Source: an uncultured Lachnospiraceae bacterium
GTDB taxonomy: Bacteria > Bacillota > Clostridia > Lachnospirales > Lachnospiraceae
Length of the DNA stretch: 64,000 nucleotides
Direction of reading: 5' to 3'
Assembly (NCBI GenBank): GCA_958428365.1
Contig: CAUAFT010000008.1
Location: 75,696 to 139,695, forward strand
Part shown: positions 50,062 through 59,115 of the stretch, one piece after another
Position numbering within the stretch: position 1 is the first letter of the stretch
Layout of the letters: each line of letters begins with the position of its first letter
The notes under the pieces: model-generated
The model's input: the letters and a program-made list of their open reading frames with translations, nothing else
Database searches by the model: none
What the model was told of the DNA's origin: nothing
Translations under genes and position numbers: made by a program

Positions 50062-51123
50062 ATGCATAACACACAGGAGATTCTGGAACAGATTTCCATG
50101 AAGAAAGCCTCCGATATTTTTATTGTGGCAGGTCGTCCCCTGTCCTACCGCCTGAACGACCAGATCATCACCTACTCCGACGAACGGCTGGTGCCGGAGG
50201 ATACGGAGCAGATGATCCGGGATATCTATAAACTCGCCTATGACAGAGACCTCTCTGAGCTGTTAAAAAGCGGAGACGACGACTTTTCTTTTGCCCTGAC
50301 GGGAATCAGCCGTTTTCGCGTCAACGCTTACAGGCAGCGTGGTTCCCTGGCGGCTGTCATCCGTGTGATCTCCTTCACTCTCCCATCCCCGGAGGATCTT
50401 GGCATTCCGTCCAATATCGTCCATCTGGGAGATCTGAGCAAGGGTCTGGTACTGGTGACGGGAACCGCCGGAAGCGGAAAATCCACCACCCTTGCCTGTG
50501 TCATTGACTATATCAACCGCAATAAGGAAAAACACATCATTACCCTGGAGGATCCTCTGGAGTACCTTCACAGGCATGAGAAGAGTATCGTCAGCCAGCG
50601 TGAGATCAACACCGATACCGTCAGCTATGTATCCGCCCTGCGCGCCTCCCTGCGCCAGAGTCCCGACGTGATCCTTCTGGGCGAGATGAGGGACTATGAG
50701 ACCATGCAGATTGCCATGACCGCCGCGGAGACGGGGCATCTGATCTTCTCCTCTTTGCACACCATCGGGGCCGCCAATACCATCGACCGTATCATCGACG
50801 TATTCCCTGCCAATCAGCAGAGACAAATCGCCGTACAGCTTTCCATGGTTTTGCAGTGTATCATCTCCCAACAGCTTGTTCCATCGGTGGACGGAAAACT
50901 CATTCCGGTATTCGAGATCATGACCATGACCCCCGCTCTGCGCAACATGGTGCGGGAACGAAAAATACCCCAGATCGAGGGACAGATCTATGCCTCCTCC
51001 TCTGAGGTCATGTGCTCCATGGACTCCGGGCTTATCAAACTCTTCCGCGCCGGACTGATCTCAAAGCAGACCGCGCTGGAGCATTCCACGAACCCGGAGA
51101 TGATTACAAGAAATCTTACTTAG
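50062..51123 (+). CDS. PilT-type retraction/assembly ATPase
   Basis: The 353-residue hexameric secretion ATPase has an N-terminal PAS-like half (SMKKASDIFIVAGRPLSYRL). The RecA core has Walker A GTAGSGKSTTLA (about 134-145), the Asp box LEDPLEYLH, Walker B VILLGEMRD (about 204-212) and the His box AAETGHLIFSSLHT. Length, the missing N-terminal GspE/PilB extension and the AIRVGR-like C-terminal half (LIKLFRAGLISKQTALEHST) point to PilT rather than PilB. It is the only ATPase of the cluster. Confidence 0.93.
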   Translation: MHNTQEILEQISMKKASDIFIVAGRPLSYRLNDQIITYSDERLVPEDTEQMIRDIYKLAYDRDLSELLKSGDDDFSFALTGISRFRVNAYRQRGSLAAVIRVISFTLPSPEDLGIPSNIVHLGDLSKGLVLVTGTAGSGKSTTLACVIDYINRNKEKHIITLEDPLEYLHRHEKSIVSQREINTDTVSYVSALRASLRQSPDVILLGEMRDYETMQIAMTAAETGHLIFSSLHTIGAANTIDRIIDVFPANQQRQIAVQLSMVLQCIISQQLVPSVDGKLIPVFEIMTMTPALRNMVRERKIPQIEGQIYASSSEVMCSMDSGLIKLFRAGLISKQTALEHSTNPEMITRNLT

Positions 51124-51153
51124 AATCTGACTTAGTAAAAATCGATTCCACCA

Positions 51154-51624
51154 TTACAGCGAATCCGCCCGTTCCCTGATATTTCTCTGGAAGTCAATGA
51201 CGTTGTGGTCATATTCCTCGTTCATCAAAGAGGATGTGATCAGGAAGTCCGCCGTCGCCCGGTTATTGGCGATGGGAATGTCATAGACCTGGGCAATTCG
51301 AAGCAGGGCTTTTACATCCGGGTCATGAGGCGCCGCCGTCAGCGGATCGGAAAAGAAGATGACAAAGTCAATCCTTCCCTCCACGATCTTGGCGCCGATC
51401 TGCTGATCGCCTCCCAGAGGGCCGCTGTTATAGCCTTTTACCGGAAGTCCTGTTTTATCTGTTATCATGCGGGCGGTGGTTCCCGTTCCGCATAAAAAAT
51501 GTCTGTTTAAGATCTCTTTGTGTTCATCGCACCAGTCGATCAGATCTGCTTTCTTTCCGTCGTGAGCGATCAGTGCAATATTTTTCTGCTTTCCAATGGT
51601 TAACGTCAATAGGTCTTTTCTCAT
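51154..51624 (-). CDS. mgsA: Methylglyoxal synthase
   Basis: The 156-residue protein converts dihydroxyacetone phosphate to methylglyoxal and phosphate. It has the MGS fold signature KNIALIAHDGKKADLIDWCD, phosphate-binding CGTGTTARMI, GPLGGDQQIGAKI with the catalytic Asp region, and FFSDPLTAAPHDPDVKAL. ATG lies downstream of an extended -10 TGTTATAAT (about 51674-51682, minus). It converges with the PilT-like gene. Confidence 0.95.
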   Translation of the reverse strand: MRKDLLTLTIGKQKNIALIAHDGKKADLIDWCDEHKEILNRHFLCGTGTTARMITDKTGLPVKGYNSGPLGGDQQIGAKIVEGRIDFVIFFSDPLTAAPHDPDVKALLRIAQVYDIPIANNRATADFLITSSLMNEEYDHNVIDFQRNIRERADSL

Positions 51625-51794
51625 AATAAAACCTCACTTTCTCTTCTTTTTTCATTCTCTCTGTACAGGTCTCATTATAACACGGAAAATCAAAAAATAT
51701 ATCTCAGATCCAATATTTTACAATCATTTTACCAAATCTTTAGATACGGATCACATTTTCTTCGAATGACGCCGCCCCGGATATTCTGCTCCGA

Positions 51795-52262
51795 TTATTT
51801 TTCAATATTACGGATCAGGTTTACCATCTCGATGGCTCCCAATGCGCAGTCGTAACCCTTGTTTCCAGCCTTTGTTCCGGCACGCTCGATCGCCTGCTCG
51901 ATGTTCTCTGTGGTAATAACGCCGAACATAACCGGAATATCGGAATTGAGGGACACATTGGCGATTCCCTTGGAGACCTCGCTGCATACATAGTCGTAAT
52001 GTGTTGTTGAACCACGGATAACGGCTCCCAATGCGATGACTGCGTCATATTTTCCGCTCTTTGCCATCTTAGACGCCACCAGCGGAATCTCAAAAGCCCC
52101 TGGAACCCATGCCAGGTCGATATCCTCCGGTTTTACATCGTGACGGATCAGGGCGTCCTCTGCGCCCGATACCAGCTTGCTCACGATGAACTCGTTAAAT
52201 CTTGCGGCAACAATGCCTACCTTCATTCCCTCTGATACTACTTTTCCTTCAAATACGTTCAT
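51795..52262 (-). CDS. ribH: 6,7-dimethyl-8-ribityllumazine synthase
   Basis: The 155-residue enzyme condenses the pyrimidinedione with 3,4-dihydroxybutanone phosphate in riboflavin synthesis. It contains VGIVAARFNEFIVSKLVSGA, VPGAFEIPLVA, GAVIRGSTTHYDYVCSEVSK with the catalytic His and GVITTENIEQAIERAGTKAG. It is the last gene of the rib operon. Confidence 0.96.
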   Translation of the reverse strand: MNVFEGKVVSEGMKVGIVAARFNEFIVSKLVSGAEDALIRHDVKPEDIDLAWVPGAFEIPLVASKMAKSGKYDAVIALGAVIRGSTTHYDYVCSEVSKGIANVSLNSDIPVMFGVITTENIEQAIERAGTKAGNKGYDCALGAIEMVNLIRNIEK

Positions 52263-52308
52263 GATCTTATCTCCTTTTATTAAATTTACATTAAATTTTT
52301 TGTTTCTT

Positions 52309-53511
52309 CTATTTGTAATCCAGGATGTGTCCCATCTTGTTCTTCTTGGTGATGAGATAGAACTTATCGTACGGAGTCAGGTCGATCTGGATCGGCACAC
52401 GCTCCTTGATCTCCAGTCCGAAGTCCTCAAGCCCCTCGATCTTTAACGGATTGTTGGTCAAAAGACGTAAGGATTTTGCACCCAGGTCTCTTAAAATCTG
52501 CGCTCCGATATAATATTCTCTCTCGTCCTCCTGGAATCCAAGGGCGATATTGGCTTCCACGGTATCCATCCCCTGTTCCTGAAGCTCATAGGCTTTTAAC
52601 TTATTGATGAGTCCGATGCCTCTTCCCTCCTGACGCAGGTAGAGCAGGATGCCTCTTCCCTCTTTTTCGATCTCTTCCATTGCCTTTGCGAACTGGTCGC
52701 CGCAGTCACATCTTGCGGAACCGAAAACGTCTCCCGTCAGACATTCGGAATGTACACGACAGAGAACGTCCTCTCCGTCTCCGATATCTCCTTTTACCAG
52801 AGCTACATGATGCTCGCCGTTCAATTTATTGATGTAACCGTAGGCACGGAAATCTCCGTATTTTGTCGGCATCTTCACTGCCGCTACCTGCTCCACCAGC
52901 TTATCGTGCACCTTGCGGTAATCCTGAAGCGCCTTGATGGTGATGAAGGTCAGATGATACTCCTTTGCCATCTCGATCAGCTCCGCCTTACGCATCATGG
53001 TGCCGTCTTCTCTCATGATCTCACAGCAAAGACCGCACTCCTTTAAGCCTGCCAGCCTCATCAGGTCTACGGTTGCCTCTGTGTGTCCGTTGCGCTCTAA
53101 GACCCCGTTGGGTTTTGCCAGAAGCGGAAACATATGACCCGGACGTCTGAAATCCTCCGGTTTTGCGTCATCCTCCACACATTTCATAGCGGTGATGGAA
53201 CGCTCCGCCGCTGAGATTCCCGTGGTGGTATCCACATGGTCAATGGACACGGTAAATGCCGTCTCATGGTTGTCCGTGTTGTGACTCACCATCTGCGGGA
53301 TCTGTAACTTTTTGATCAGTTCCTCTCCCATCGGCATACAGATCAATCCCTTGGCATGGGTTGCCATGAAGTTCACATTCTCCGTTGTGGCAAACTCTGC
53401 CGCACAGATCAGGTCTCCTTCGTTTTCCCGATCCTCGTCGTCTGTCACCAGGATCAGTTTTCCATTTCTTAAATCTTCGAGAGCTTCCTCGACTGTGTTA
53501 AATTGAAACAT
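52309..53511 (-). CDS. ribBA: Bifunctional DHBP synthase / GTP cyclohydrolase II
   Basis: The 400-residue fusion supplies both precursors of riboflavin. The N-terminal RibB half (about 1-200) has VTDDEDRENEGDLICAAEFA and the acidic loop plus RRPGHMFPL. The C-terminal RibA half (about 205-400) has the zinc ligands in VHSECLTGDVFGSARCDCGD and the LRQEGRGIGL signature. Confidence 0.96.
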   Translation of the reverse strand: MFQFNTVEEALEDLRNGKLILVTDDEDRENEGDLICAAEFATTENVNFMATHAKGLICMPMGEELIKKLQIPQMVSHNTDNHETAFTVSIDHVDTTTGISAAERSITAMKCVEDDAKPEDFRRPGHMFPLLAKPNGVLERNGHTEATVDLMRLAGLKECGLCCEIMREDGTMMRKAELIEMAKEYHLTFITIKALQDYRKVHDKLVEQVAAVKMPTKYGDFRAYGYINKLNGEHHVALVKGDIGDGEDVLCRVHSECLTGDVFGSARCDCGDQFAKAMEEIEKEGRGILLYLRQEGRGIGLINKLKAYELQEQGMDTVEANIALGFQEDEREYYIGAQILRDLGAKSLRLLTNNPLKIEGLEDFGLEIKERVPIQIDLTPYDKFYLITKKNKMGHILDYK

Positions 53512-53526
53512 ACTTATGACTCCCTT

Positions 53527-54177
53527 CTAAAAGCCTGCCTGTAATAAAAATTCCTTTGTCAGGCCGCTTGGTTTCTCTTCTTCTTTTTTCTCATACTGCA
53601 TGAACTGTTCAATATATTTTCCCACGACGTCATTTTCCAGATTGACGATATCCCCCGGCTTTTTCTGAGACAGTACCGTCTCCTTTGCCGTGTGAGGTAT
53701 CATGGAAATGGAAAAGTCCACGTTGCTGCGCCTTGCCACGGTGAGGCTGATGCCGTCAATGGCTATGGAACCCTTTTCCACAATATACTTCATGAGATTT
53801 TCCGGAGCTGCTATGGTATACCAGATGGCGTTGTCATCCTTCTCCACCTTCTTTATAGTTCCTGTTCCATCGATATGCCCCGATACGATATGCCCTCCGA
53901 ATCTGCCGTTTGCCGCCATGGCGCGTTCCAGATTCACCTTGCTTCCTATGGTCAGGCTTCCCAGCGAGCTTCGCTTTAAGGTCTCGTTCATCACATCCGC
54001 TGTGTAAGTATTTCCGCTAAAAGACGTTACCGTCAGGCAGACGCCGTTGAGGGCAATGCTGTCCCCGACGTGAATATCCTCAAATACTTTTTCCGCCTGA
54101 ATGGTCAGAACCGCGGACTTGGCGCCCCGCTGTATCCCTGCGATGCTGCCCATCTCTTCTACGATTCCGGTAAACAT
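53527..54177 (-). CDS. ribE: Riboflavin synthase alpha chain
   Basis: About 216 residues from ATG 54177 (MFTGIVEEMGSIAGIQRGAK), preceded by GGAGGTGG. Two lumazine-binding repeats are present (DSIALNGVCLTVTSFSG and GSIAIDGISLTVARRSN). It dismutates two lumazine molecules to riboflavin. The start overlaps the ribD 3' end, indicating translational coupling. Confidence 0.95.
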   Translation of the reverse strand: MFTGIVEEMGSIAGIQRGAKSAVLTIQAEKVFEDIHVGDSIALNGVCLTVTSFSGNTYTADVMNETLKRSSLGSLTIGSKVNLERAMAANGRFGGHIVSGHIDGTGTIKKVEKDDNAIWYTIAAPENLMKYIVEKGSIAIDGISLTVARRSNVDFSISMIPHTAKETVLSQKKPGDIVNLENDVVGKYIEQFMQYEKKEEEKPSGLTKEFLLQAGF

Positions 54178-55340
54178 GACTCCACCTCCCATTCGATCAA
54201 AAGATCTTCTTCTATCTGTGTGATTTTTGGATTATTTAACCGAAAGGCTTCCTTCGGAAGATCTACGCCTGTTCCGCCCACCGGCGTTTTCGCATCCGCT
54301 CCGCCAAAGAGCTTTGGAGCGATATAGCTTTCCACCTTGCTGACGATACCCGCCTGCAAAGCGGAAAAATTCAGATTGCTTCCGCCCTCCAGTAAAATGC
54401 TGTCGATTCCCTTCTCTCCGAGAATTTTCATCAATGCTTTTAAGTCGATGCCCGCCTGGCTTCCCGGAACCTCTATCAGCTCACAGCCTGCTTCCTTAAG
54501 ACTCTTTCGCTTCTCTTCTCTCTCCACCGGAGATAGTTCCTGCTGTTTTGAGGCTTCCATTCCTGCCATTTCCTCCGCCTGTTTTGCACATTCATCTGCA
54601 GACATACCCGTCGCAATGATGGTGGGAACTTCTTTTGCAGTCTTAACGATATTCGACTCCAGGGGGATCCTCAATCTGCTGTCGCAGATGATCCGTGTCG
54701 GATTTATGGAATGATCCAACCGGCAGGTCAGAAGGGGATCGTCCGCCAATACGGTTCCGATACCCACCATAATGCCGCTGTAGATCTTACGGCTGTGCTG
54801 TACCCTTGCTCTTGCCGCCTCCCCGGTGATCCACTTGGAGGCTCCCGTGTGCGTGGCGATCTTGCCGTCCGCCGTCATGGCGTATTTCAGGACCACATAG
54901 GGCTCTTTCTTCTCTATATAGTGGAAAAAGACCGGATTTAGCGCATCGCATTCTTCTTTTAGGACTTCCGTTACCACCTTGATCCCCGCATCTTTTAACT
55001 GCTTGATCCCGCCGCCGTTGACCTTCGGATTCGGGTCGTAGGAACCGATATAGACCTCGGTGATCCCGCTCTCAATAATGATCTGTGTACAGGGTGGGGT
55101 CTTGCCAAAGTGGCAGCAGGGTTCCAGGGTGACATAGATGGCGGCGCCATGCAGATCCTCTTTGCAATTTAAGATCGCATTCCGCTCGGCGTGAAATTCA
55201 CCGCATTTGTGGTGGTAATCCCTGCCGATGATTCTGCCGTCTTTTACAAGAACGGCTCCCACCATTGGGTTGGGATTTGTGAATCCCTCTCCCTTTTTTG
55301 CTTCTTCGATCGCGATCCTCATATAATCCTGAGGCGTCAT
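54159..55340 (-). CDS. ribD: Bifunctional pyrimidine deaminase / uracil reductase RibD
   Basis: The 393-residue protein has an N-terminal cytidine-deaminase-like domain with zinc ligands in CGEFHAERNAI and LEPCCHFGKTPPC (about 47-90). The C-terminal reductase domain (about 145-385) includes KWITGEAARARVQHSRKIYS and SILLEGGSNLNFSAL. It is the first gene of the operon behind the FMN riboswitch. Confidence 0.96.
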   Translation of the reverse strand: MTPQDYMRIAIEEAKKGEGFTNPNPMVGAVLVKDGRIIGRDYHHKCGEFHAERNAILNCKEDLHGAAIYVTLEPCCHFGKTPPCTQIIIESGITEVYIGSYDPNPKVNGGGIKQLKDAGIKVVTEVLKEECDALNPVFFHYIEKKEPYVVLKYAMTADGKIATHTGASKWITGEAARARVQHSRKIYSGIMVGIGTVLADDPLLTCRLDHSINPTRIICDSRLRIPLESNIVKTAKEVPTIIATGMSADECAKQAEEMAGMEASKQQELSPVEREEKRKSLKEAGCELIEVPGSQAGIDLKALMKILGEKGIDSILLEGGSNLNFSALQAGIVSKVESYIAPKLFGGADAKTPVGGTGVDLPKEAFRLNNPKITQIEEDLLIEWEVESCLPES

Positions 55341-55428
55341 TCTATCACTTCCTTTTTTGTATCATGGAGATGGATCCTGCCCGAAGGGCTTTTTATGATA
55401 TAGGAAATACTATCCTTTTCTATCTCAT

Positions 55429-55457
55429 AAAAAATGCCCCGGATCTTATCAGGGCAT
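55429..55457 (-). terminator. Second terminator in the rib leader
   Basis: An ATGCCC/GGGCAT stem with a 12-base loop is followed on the minus strand by TTTTTTA. It lies between the riboswitch terminator and ribD. Confidence 0.6.
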
Positions 55458-55519
55458 CATAAGTATCACATCATCCATGAATCTGTATTGTTGTGATTCT
55501 CTGCTTACTATAACTATAA

Positions 55520-55551
55520 TAAAAAACTCTGAAATGAGATTCATTTCAGAG
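55520..55551 (-). terminator. Riboswitch expression-platform terminator
   Basis: An 11-bp perfect stem CTCTGAAATGA/TCATTTCAGAG is followed by TTTTTT on the minus strand, about 40 bases after the FMN aptamer. Binding of FMN should favour this hairpin and shut off rib transcription. Confidence 0.85.
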
Positions 55552-55587
55552 CATCTGTTCATCACAAAAGACTGCTTACGCAGTTCA

Positions 55588-55698
55588 TTCATCTTCTTTC
55601 ATCCAGACTATACTGTCGGCTTCGGAGTTACACCGAATCAACCTAATGGCTCGCGGGCTTTACCGCCGGTCGGAAATTTCATCCTGCCCTGAAGATCC
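55588..55698 (-). promoter_or_regulatory. FMN riboswitch (RFN element)
   Basis: The minus strand carries the highly conserved RFN blocks in order: ATCTTCAGGGCAGG, GAAATTTCCGACCGGCGGTA, AAGCCCGCGAGCC, CGGTGTAACTCCGAAGCCGA and CAGTATAGTCTGGATGAAAG. Position directly upstream of ribD fits its known role as an FMN-sensing transcriptional switch. Confidence 0.97.
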
Positions 55699-55715
55699 TT
55701 ATTAAGTTCCTGATT

Positions 55716-55744
55716 ATTATACTACTGTACAGATGAGGTGTCAA
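55716..55744 (-). promoter_or_regulatory. Promoter of the rib operon
   Basis: Minus strand perfect consensus TTGACA (55739-55744), 17-bp spacer, TATAAT (55716-55721), just upstream of the FMN aptamer. Confidence 0.9.
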
Positions 55745-55779
55745 CATGGTTTTCCCTCTTCATCTGACAAACTTTTAAT

Positions 55780-55829
55780 AAAAAAAGCACCTGCCGCTTA
55801 ACCGTTTTTTCGGTCAGCGGCAAGCGCTT
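55780..55829 (-). terminator. Terminator of yhgE
   Basis: A long imperfect stem (AGCGCTTGCCGCT...AGCGGCAGGTGCT type) with an ACCG/CGGT top is followed by seven T on the minus strand. Confidence 0.8.
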
Positions 55830-55840
55830 TAAAAATAATC

Positions 55841-58246
55841 TTATTCCCCGATCAATTCCGCCTTGAACTGGGTCTCTCCCTTTTTTGACTTATAGAGAAA
55901 GACTGCCAGGGAACAGAGATTGAACACTACGATCATTCCGATAAATACCGTCAGCTCCGGCATAATATCCCGACCTGTGGAAATGGTTGCACGAAACGCC
56001 TCAACACTGTAAGTAAACGGCATATGCTCGTGAATCCTGTGGTAGAAGTCCGAGGACAGCTCCAACGGATAAGTACCTGCGGAACCGCCAAGCTGAAGCA
56101 CCATGAAAATCAGCATCAGGTAGCTTCCCACTTTTCCGAAGCACACATTGAAGAAGTACATCACGGACATAAACGCCATGGACGCCAGCACCGCCACCAA
56201 AATGGTTTTTCCAAGATACTGCGGGTCGAATCCCAGGATCAGCTTCAACATGAAGATCATCACCACTGCCTGGAGAACAGAGACCGCCAGATAAACCGAC
56301 GCCTTACTGCCCCACCAGCTGAATCCTCTCTGAACCTCGCCAGATGGTCTGGTCAGAGGATAAATCGTACAGAAGGCAATACATGCCACCCAGAGACCTA
56401 CGCCCATCATATAGGCAGCCATGGCGCTTCCGTTGTTCTCAATCTGAGAATACTGGCTTCCTTCACTCTCCACCGGAGCCGCAAACATGGATACAGCGTC
56501 TTCATCGGTCCTTGTGCTCTTCACCTCATCCGCCGCATCGCCGAGACTGGCAGAGAGGGTACTGCTGCCATCCTTTAATTCTGTAAGCCCGTCGCCCATA
56601 GCCTCAGAGCCGTCCGCCAGCTTGATGGAGCCGTCGTTTAAGGCTTTTGCCCCATCCGTGATCCTGCCCGCCCCATTTACAAGGGCTTCACTGTTTGCCG
56701 TAAGCTCCCTGGCACCTGACGATACAAGGGCTACTCCATCGGTGTAGGCAGATACCCCGGCTGCCAGACCATTCTCTCCGCTGACTCCCGCATCCAGCTG
56801 TGCAAGACCGCTGTCCACTGCGCTCATCGCCTGGATCATACCCATCTCCTCTGCTGTGGTTCCGGTCTTATCCAGAGCATTCTGAACCGACTGCAGTCCG
56901 GTGGTCAGGCTGGTGATCGCCTGACTGCTGCCCGGCAGGACCACGTTCGCGTTGCCCGCAAGCGTTGCCATGTTGGTCTTAAGAGACTGCAAGCCGGAAG
57001 CTGCAGAAGTGAGTACCGGTTCCTTACTTTTCAGAGTGGTCGCCATACTCTGGGTAACAGCGCCGATATTCTGAACATCTGTCCCCACATTCGCCGCCGC
57101 TTCTGCAAGCTGTCCCAGCGCCGCCTGTTCTTCCGCCGACAGGCTTCCATCCGCCAACATCTGCTGCTGTACCGCCGCAATGGCATTGCTCAGACTCTCC
57201 ATATTCGTCTGCGCCGAACCAAGACTTCCCCCAATCGAAGTCAGTCCGCTCTCCACTGCGCCAACGGTCTCAGTGAGCTGGTCTGCCACGTCCATTCCCT
57301 GAACCGCCGTATTCATTTCCTGGATTCCGGTGTTCATGGCTGTGAGACCGCCTTTGAGCTGTTCCATCGTTGTTACGTTTTCCTTCGAGAGACTTTTGGC
57401 AAGCTCTGAGGACATGGTATTCATTCCTGCAAGGATGGCACCGCTTCCGCTTTTCAGGGATGTAATTCCCGAAGCTACGCTTCCCACGCCTGCCTTTAGC
57501 TCTGTGCTCTTATTACTCAGAGCCGCTGCCCCTGATTCTAAGGCTGACACACCGTCGGTGTAGGTGATAAGCCCTGTCTGAAGGTCCGTGCTGCCCTCCT
57601 TTAAGGTGAGGGTTCCATCTGTCAGGGTATTCAGACCATTGCTCAGCTCCCCATTGCCGCTTAACAACTGGTCCGTACCGTCTGTAATCTGTAATGCTCC
57701 GTCCGCCGCTTCTGCAAATCCGTCTCCAATGGTTCCCAACTGCTGGAACATGGTTTGTGCATACTGCGTGGTAATTTTTTCACGAATGTTTGCCTGGATC
57801 TCTTTTATTGCCGTCTCACTCATCTTGGAAGCAATGTAATTTTCTCCCGGATTCGTCTCGTAATACAGCTTCATCTTCTTAGACGAGTCCTCTGTCAGAG
57901 TGGTTGCATTCTTGGAAAAATCCTCCGGAATGGTAATCACCATATAATATTCTCCTTTGGAAAGTCCCGCTTCCGCTTTGCCAGCGTCCACGAAATCAAA
58001 GCCCAGGGAATTATTCTCCTTTAGATTTTTTACCAGGTCTTTTCCTACATGAAGCGTTTTCTCGTTGTATACGACGGGTTTGTCTTCGTTGACAACTGCT
58101 ACCGGGAGATTTTCCACATTTCCATATGGATCCCACATCGCACCTACGAAAATCGCCGTGTAGATCGTCGGTATCAATATGACCGCAATCATGACCACGA
58201 TCATGAACTTACTTTGAAACAATTTTTTCCATTCGTTTTTGAGCAT
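55841..58246 (-). CDS. YhgE/Pip family membrane protein
   Basis: The 801-residue protein has an N-terminal TM (about 11-33) and an extracellular region with the Pip-type start (LPVAVVNEDKPVVYNEK). A long helical stalk built of degenerate heptad-like LxxGxxxLxxG units (about 185-600) follows. Five or six C-terminal TM helices (about 610-785) with an ABC-2-permease-like arrangement end the protein. Relatives include the Lactococcus phage infection protein and T7SS-like secretion accessory proteins; the function here is unknown. Its promoter carries four GTTTAGAA-type sites shared with the adjacent two-component operon. Confidence 0.9.
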   Translation of the reverse strand: MLKNEWKKLFQSKFMIVVMIAVILIPTIYTAIFVGAMWDPYGNVENLPVAVVNEDKPVVYNEKTLHVGKDLVKNLKENNSLGFDFVDAGKAEAGLSKGEYYMVITIPEDFSKNATTLTEDSSKKMKLYYETNPGENYIASKMSETAIKEIQANIREKITTQYAQTMFQQLGTIGDGFAEAADGALQITDGTDQLLSGNGELSNGLNTLTDGTLTLKEGSTDLQTGLITYTDGVSALESGAAALSNKSTELKAGVGSVASGITSLKSGSGAILAGMNTMSSELAKSLSKENVTTMEQLKGGLTAMNTGIQEMNTAVQGMDVADQLTETVGAVESGLTSIGGSLGSAQTNMESLSNAIAAVQQQMLADGSLSAEEQAALGQLAEAAANVGTDVQNIGAVTQSMATTLKSKEPVLTSAASGLQSLKTNMATLAGNANVVLPGSSQAITSLTTGLQSVQNALDKTGTTAEEMGMIQAMSAVDSGLAQLDAGVSGENGLAAGVSAYTDGVALVSSGARELTANSEALVNGAGRITDGAKALNDGSIKLADGSEAMGDGLTELKDGSSTLSASLGDAADEVKSTRTDEDAVSMFAAPVESEGSQYSQIENNGSAMAAYMMGVGLWVACIAFCTIYPLTRPSGEVQRGFSWWGSKASVYLAVSVLQAVVMIFMLKLILGFDPQYLGKTILVAVLASMAFMSVMYFFNVCFGKVGSYLMLIFMVLQLGGSAGTYPLELSSDFYHRIHEHMPFTYSVEAFRATISTGRDIMPELTVFIGMIVVFNLCSLAVFLYKSKKGETQFKAELIGE

Positions 58247-58326
58247 TCACTTTCCTCCTTTATGATGTAAGGGACCGTACCGCCTCCCTTCACGGCGTTC
58301 CCTTATGCTAAAACCTTATCATGGAA

Positions 58327-58389
58327 AGATAAACTGCTCCTCGAAAACTTCTAAACAGACTTTATGGTTTTTCTAAACAAATTCTAAAC
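58327..58389 (-). promoter_or_regulatory. Response-regulator operator array upstream of yhgE
   Basis: On the minus strand GTTTAGAA occurs at 58382-58389, 58371-58378 and 58349-58356, with a weaker GTTTATCT at 58327-58334. The intervals are 11, 22 and 22 bp, so all sites lie on one helix face. The same pattern precedes the histidine kinase gene. Confidence 0.65.
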
Positions 58390-58399
58390 TCCGGTTTTT

Positions 58400-59107
58400 T
58401 TACAGATTCAAGCGGTATCCGGCACCCCAGACCGTCTCAATGATTTTTGGATTCTTGCTGTCCTCCTCAATTTTCTCCCGAATGCGGTTGATATGTACCG
58501 TAACGGTCACGCTGTCTCCCACATAGTCGTAACCCCAGATCTTTTCAAATAATTCCTCCTTGGAAAACACAATATTCGGGTTCAATGCCAGGAACTTTAA
58601 CAGCTCAAATTCCCGATTTGGAAATTTGATCTCCTTCCCGGCCCGGCAGACTTTCCAGCTTCTGGTGTGAATCTCCAGATCTCCGATCCGAATAATCTCT
58701 TTGTCCCGCTTCTCCTCGGCCCCCACAGCGCCCTTTTTCAATCTCTCATAACGGCTCAGATGGGATTTGACCCGCGCCACCAGCTCCGCCGGATCGAAGG
58801 GCTTGGAGATATAGTCGTCCGCCCCAAGTCCCAGACCCAGGACCTTGTCGATGGATTCGCTCCTGGCTGTGACCATGAGAATGGGAATGTCGATCTCATC
58901 CCTGATCTCCCGGCAGACGTCATAGCCGTTTTTTCCCGGAAGCATCAGATCCAGAAGGATCAGGTCGAACTCTCCGCTCAGCGCCAGCTCCACCGCCCTC
59001 TCCCCGTCCTTTTCCAGGGTGGTGGAAAATCCGTTGATGTCCAGATAGTCTTTTTCCAGCATTGCGATCTCTTCTTCGTCTTCCACGATCAATATTTTTT
59101 CCTGCAT
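58400..59107 (-). CDS. OmpR/PhoB-family response regulator
   Basis: The 235-residue protein has a receiver (1-118) with LIVEDEEEIA, the phospho-acceptor in LILLDLMLPGKNGYDVC and ISKPFDPAEL. The winged-helix output domain (about 140-235) has FPNREFELLKFLALNPN and SVTVTVHINRIREKIEE. It begins 8 bp after the kinase stop. Likely targets are its own operon and yhgE, through the shared repeat arrays. Confidence 0.94.
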   Translation of the reverse strand: MQEKILIVEDEEEIAMLEKDYLDINGFSTTLEKDGERAVELALSGEFDLILLDLMLPGKNGYDVCREIRDEIDIPILMVTARSESIDKVLGLGLGADDYISKPFDPAELVARVKSHLSRYERLKKGAVGAEEKRDKEIIRIGDLEIHTRSWKVCRAGKEIKFPNREFELLKFLALNPNIVFSKEELFEKIWGYDYVGDSVTVTVHINRIREKIEEDSKNPKIIETVWGAGYRLNL

Positions 59108-59115
59108 ATGATTCC

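Noticed and set aside
55370..55396. Small GCCC-GAA-GGGC hairpin followed by T on the plus strand
   Set aside because: No rightward gene ends here; the four-base-pair stem is too weak to call a terminator.
56024..57839. Several rightward frames opposite yhgE
   Set aside because: Shadows produced by the repetitive LxxG stalk; the leftward protein has clear Pip-type ends.
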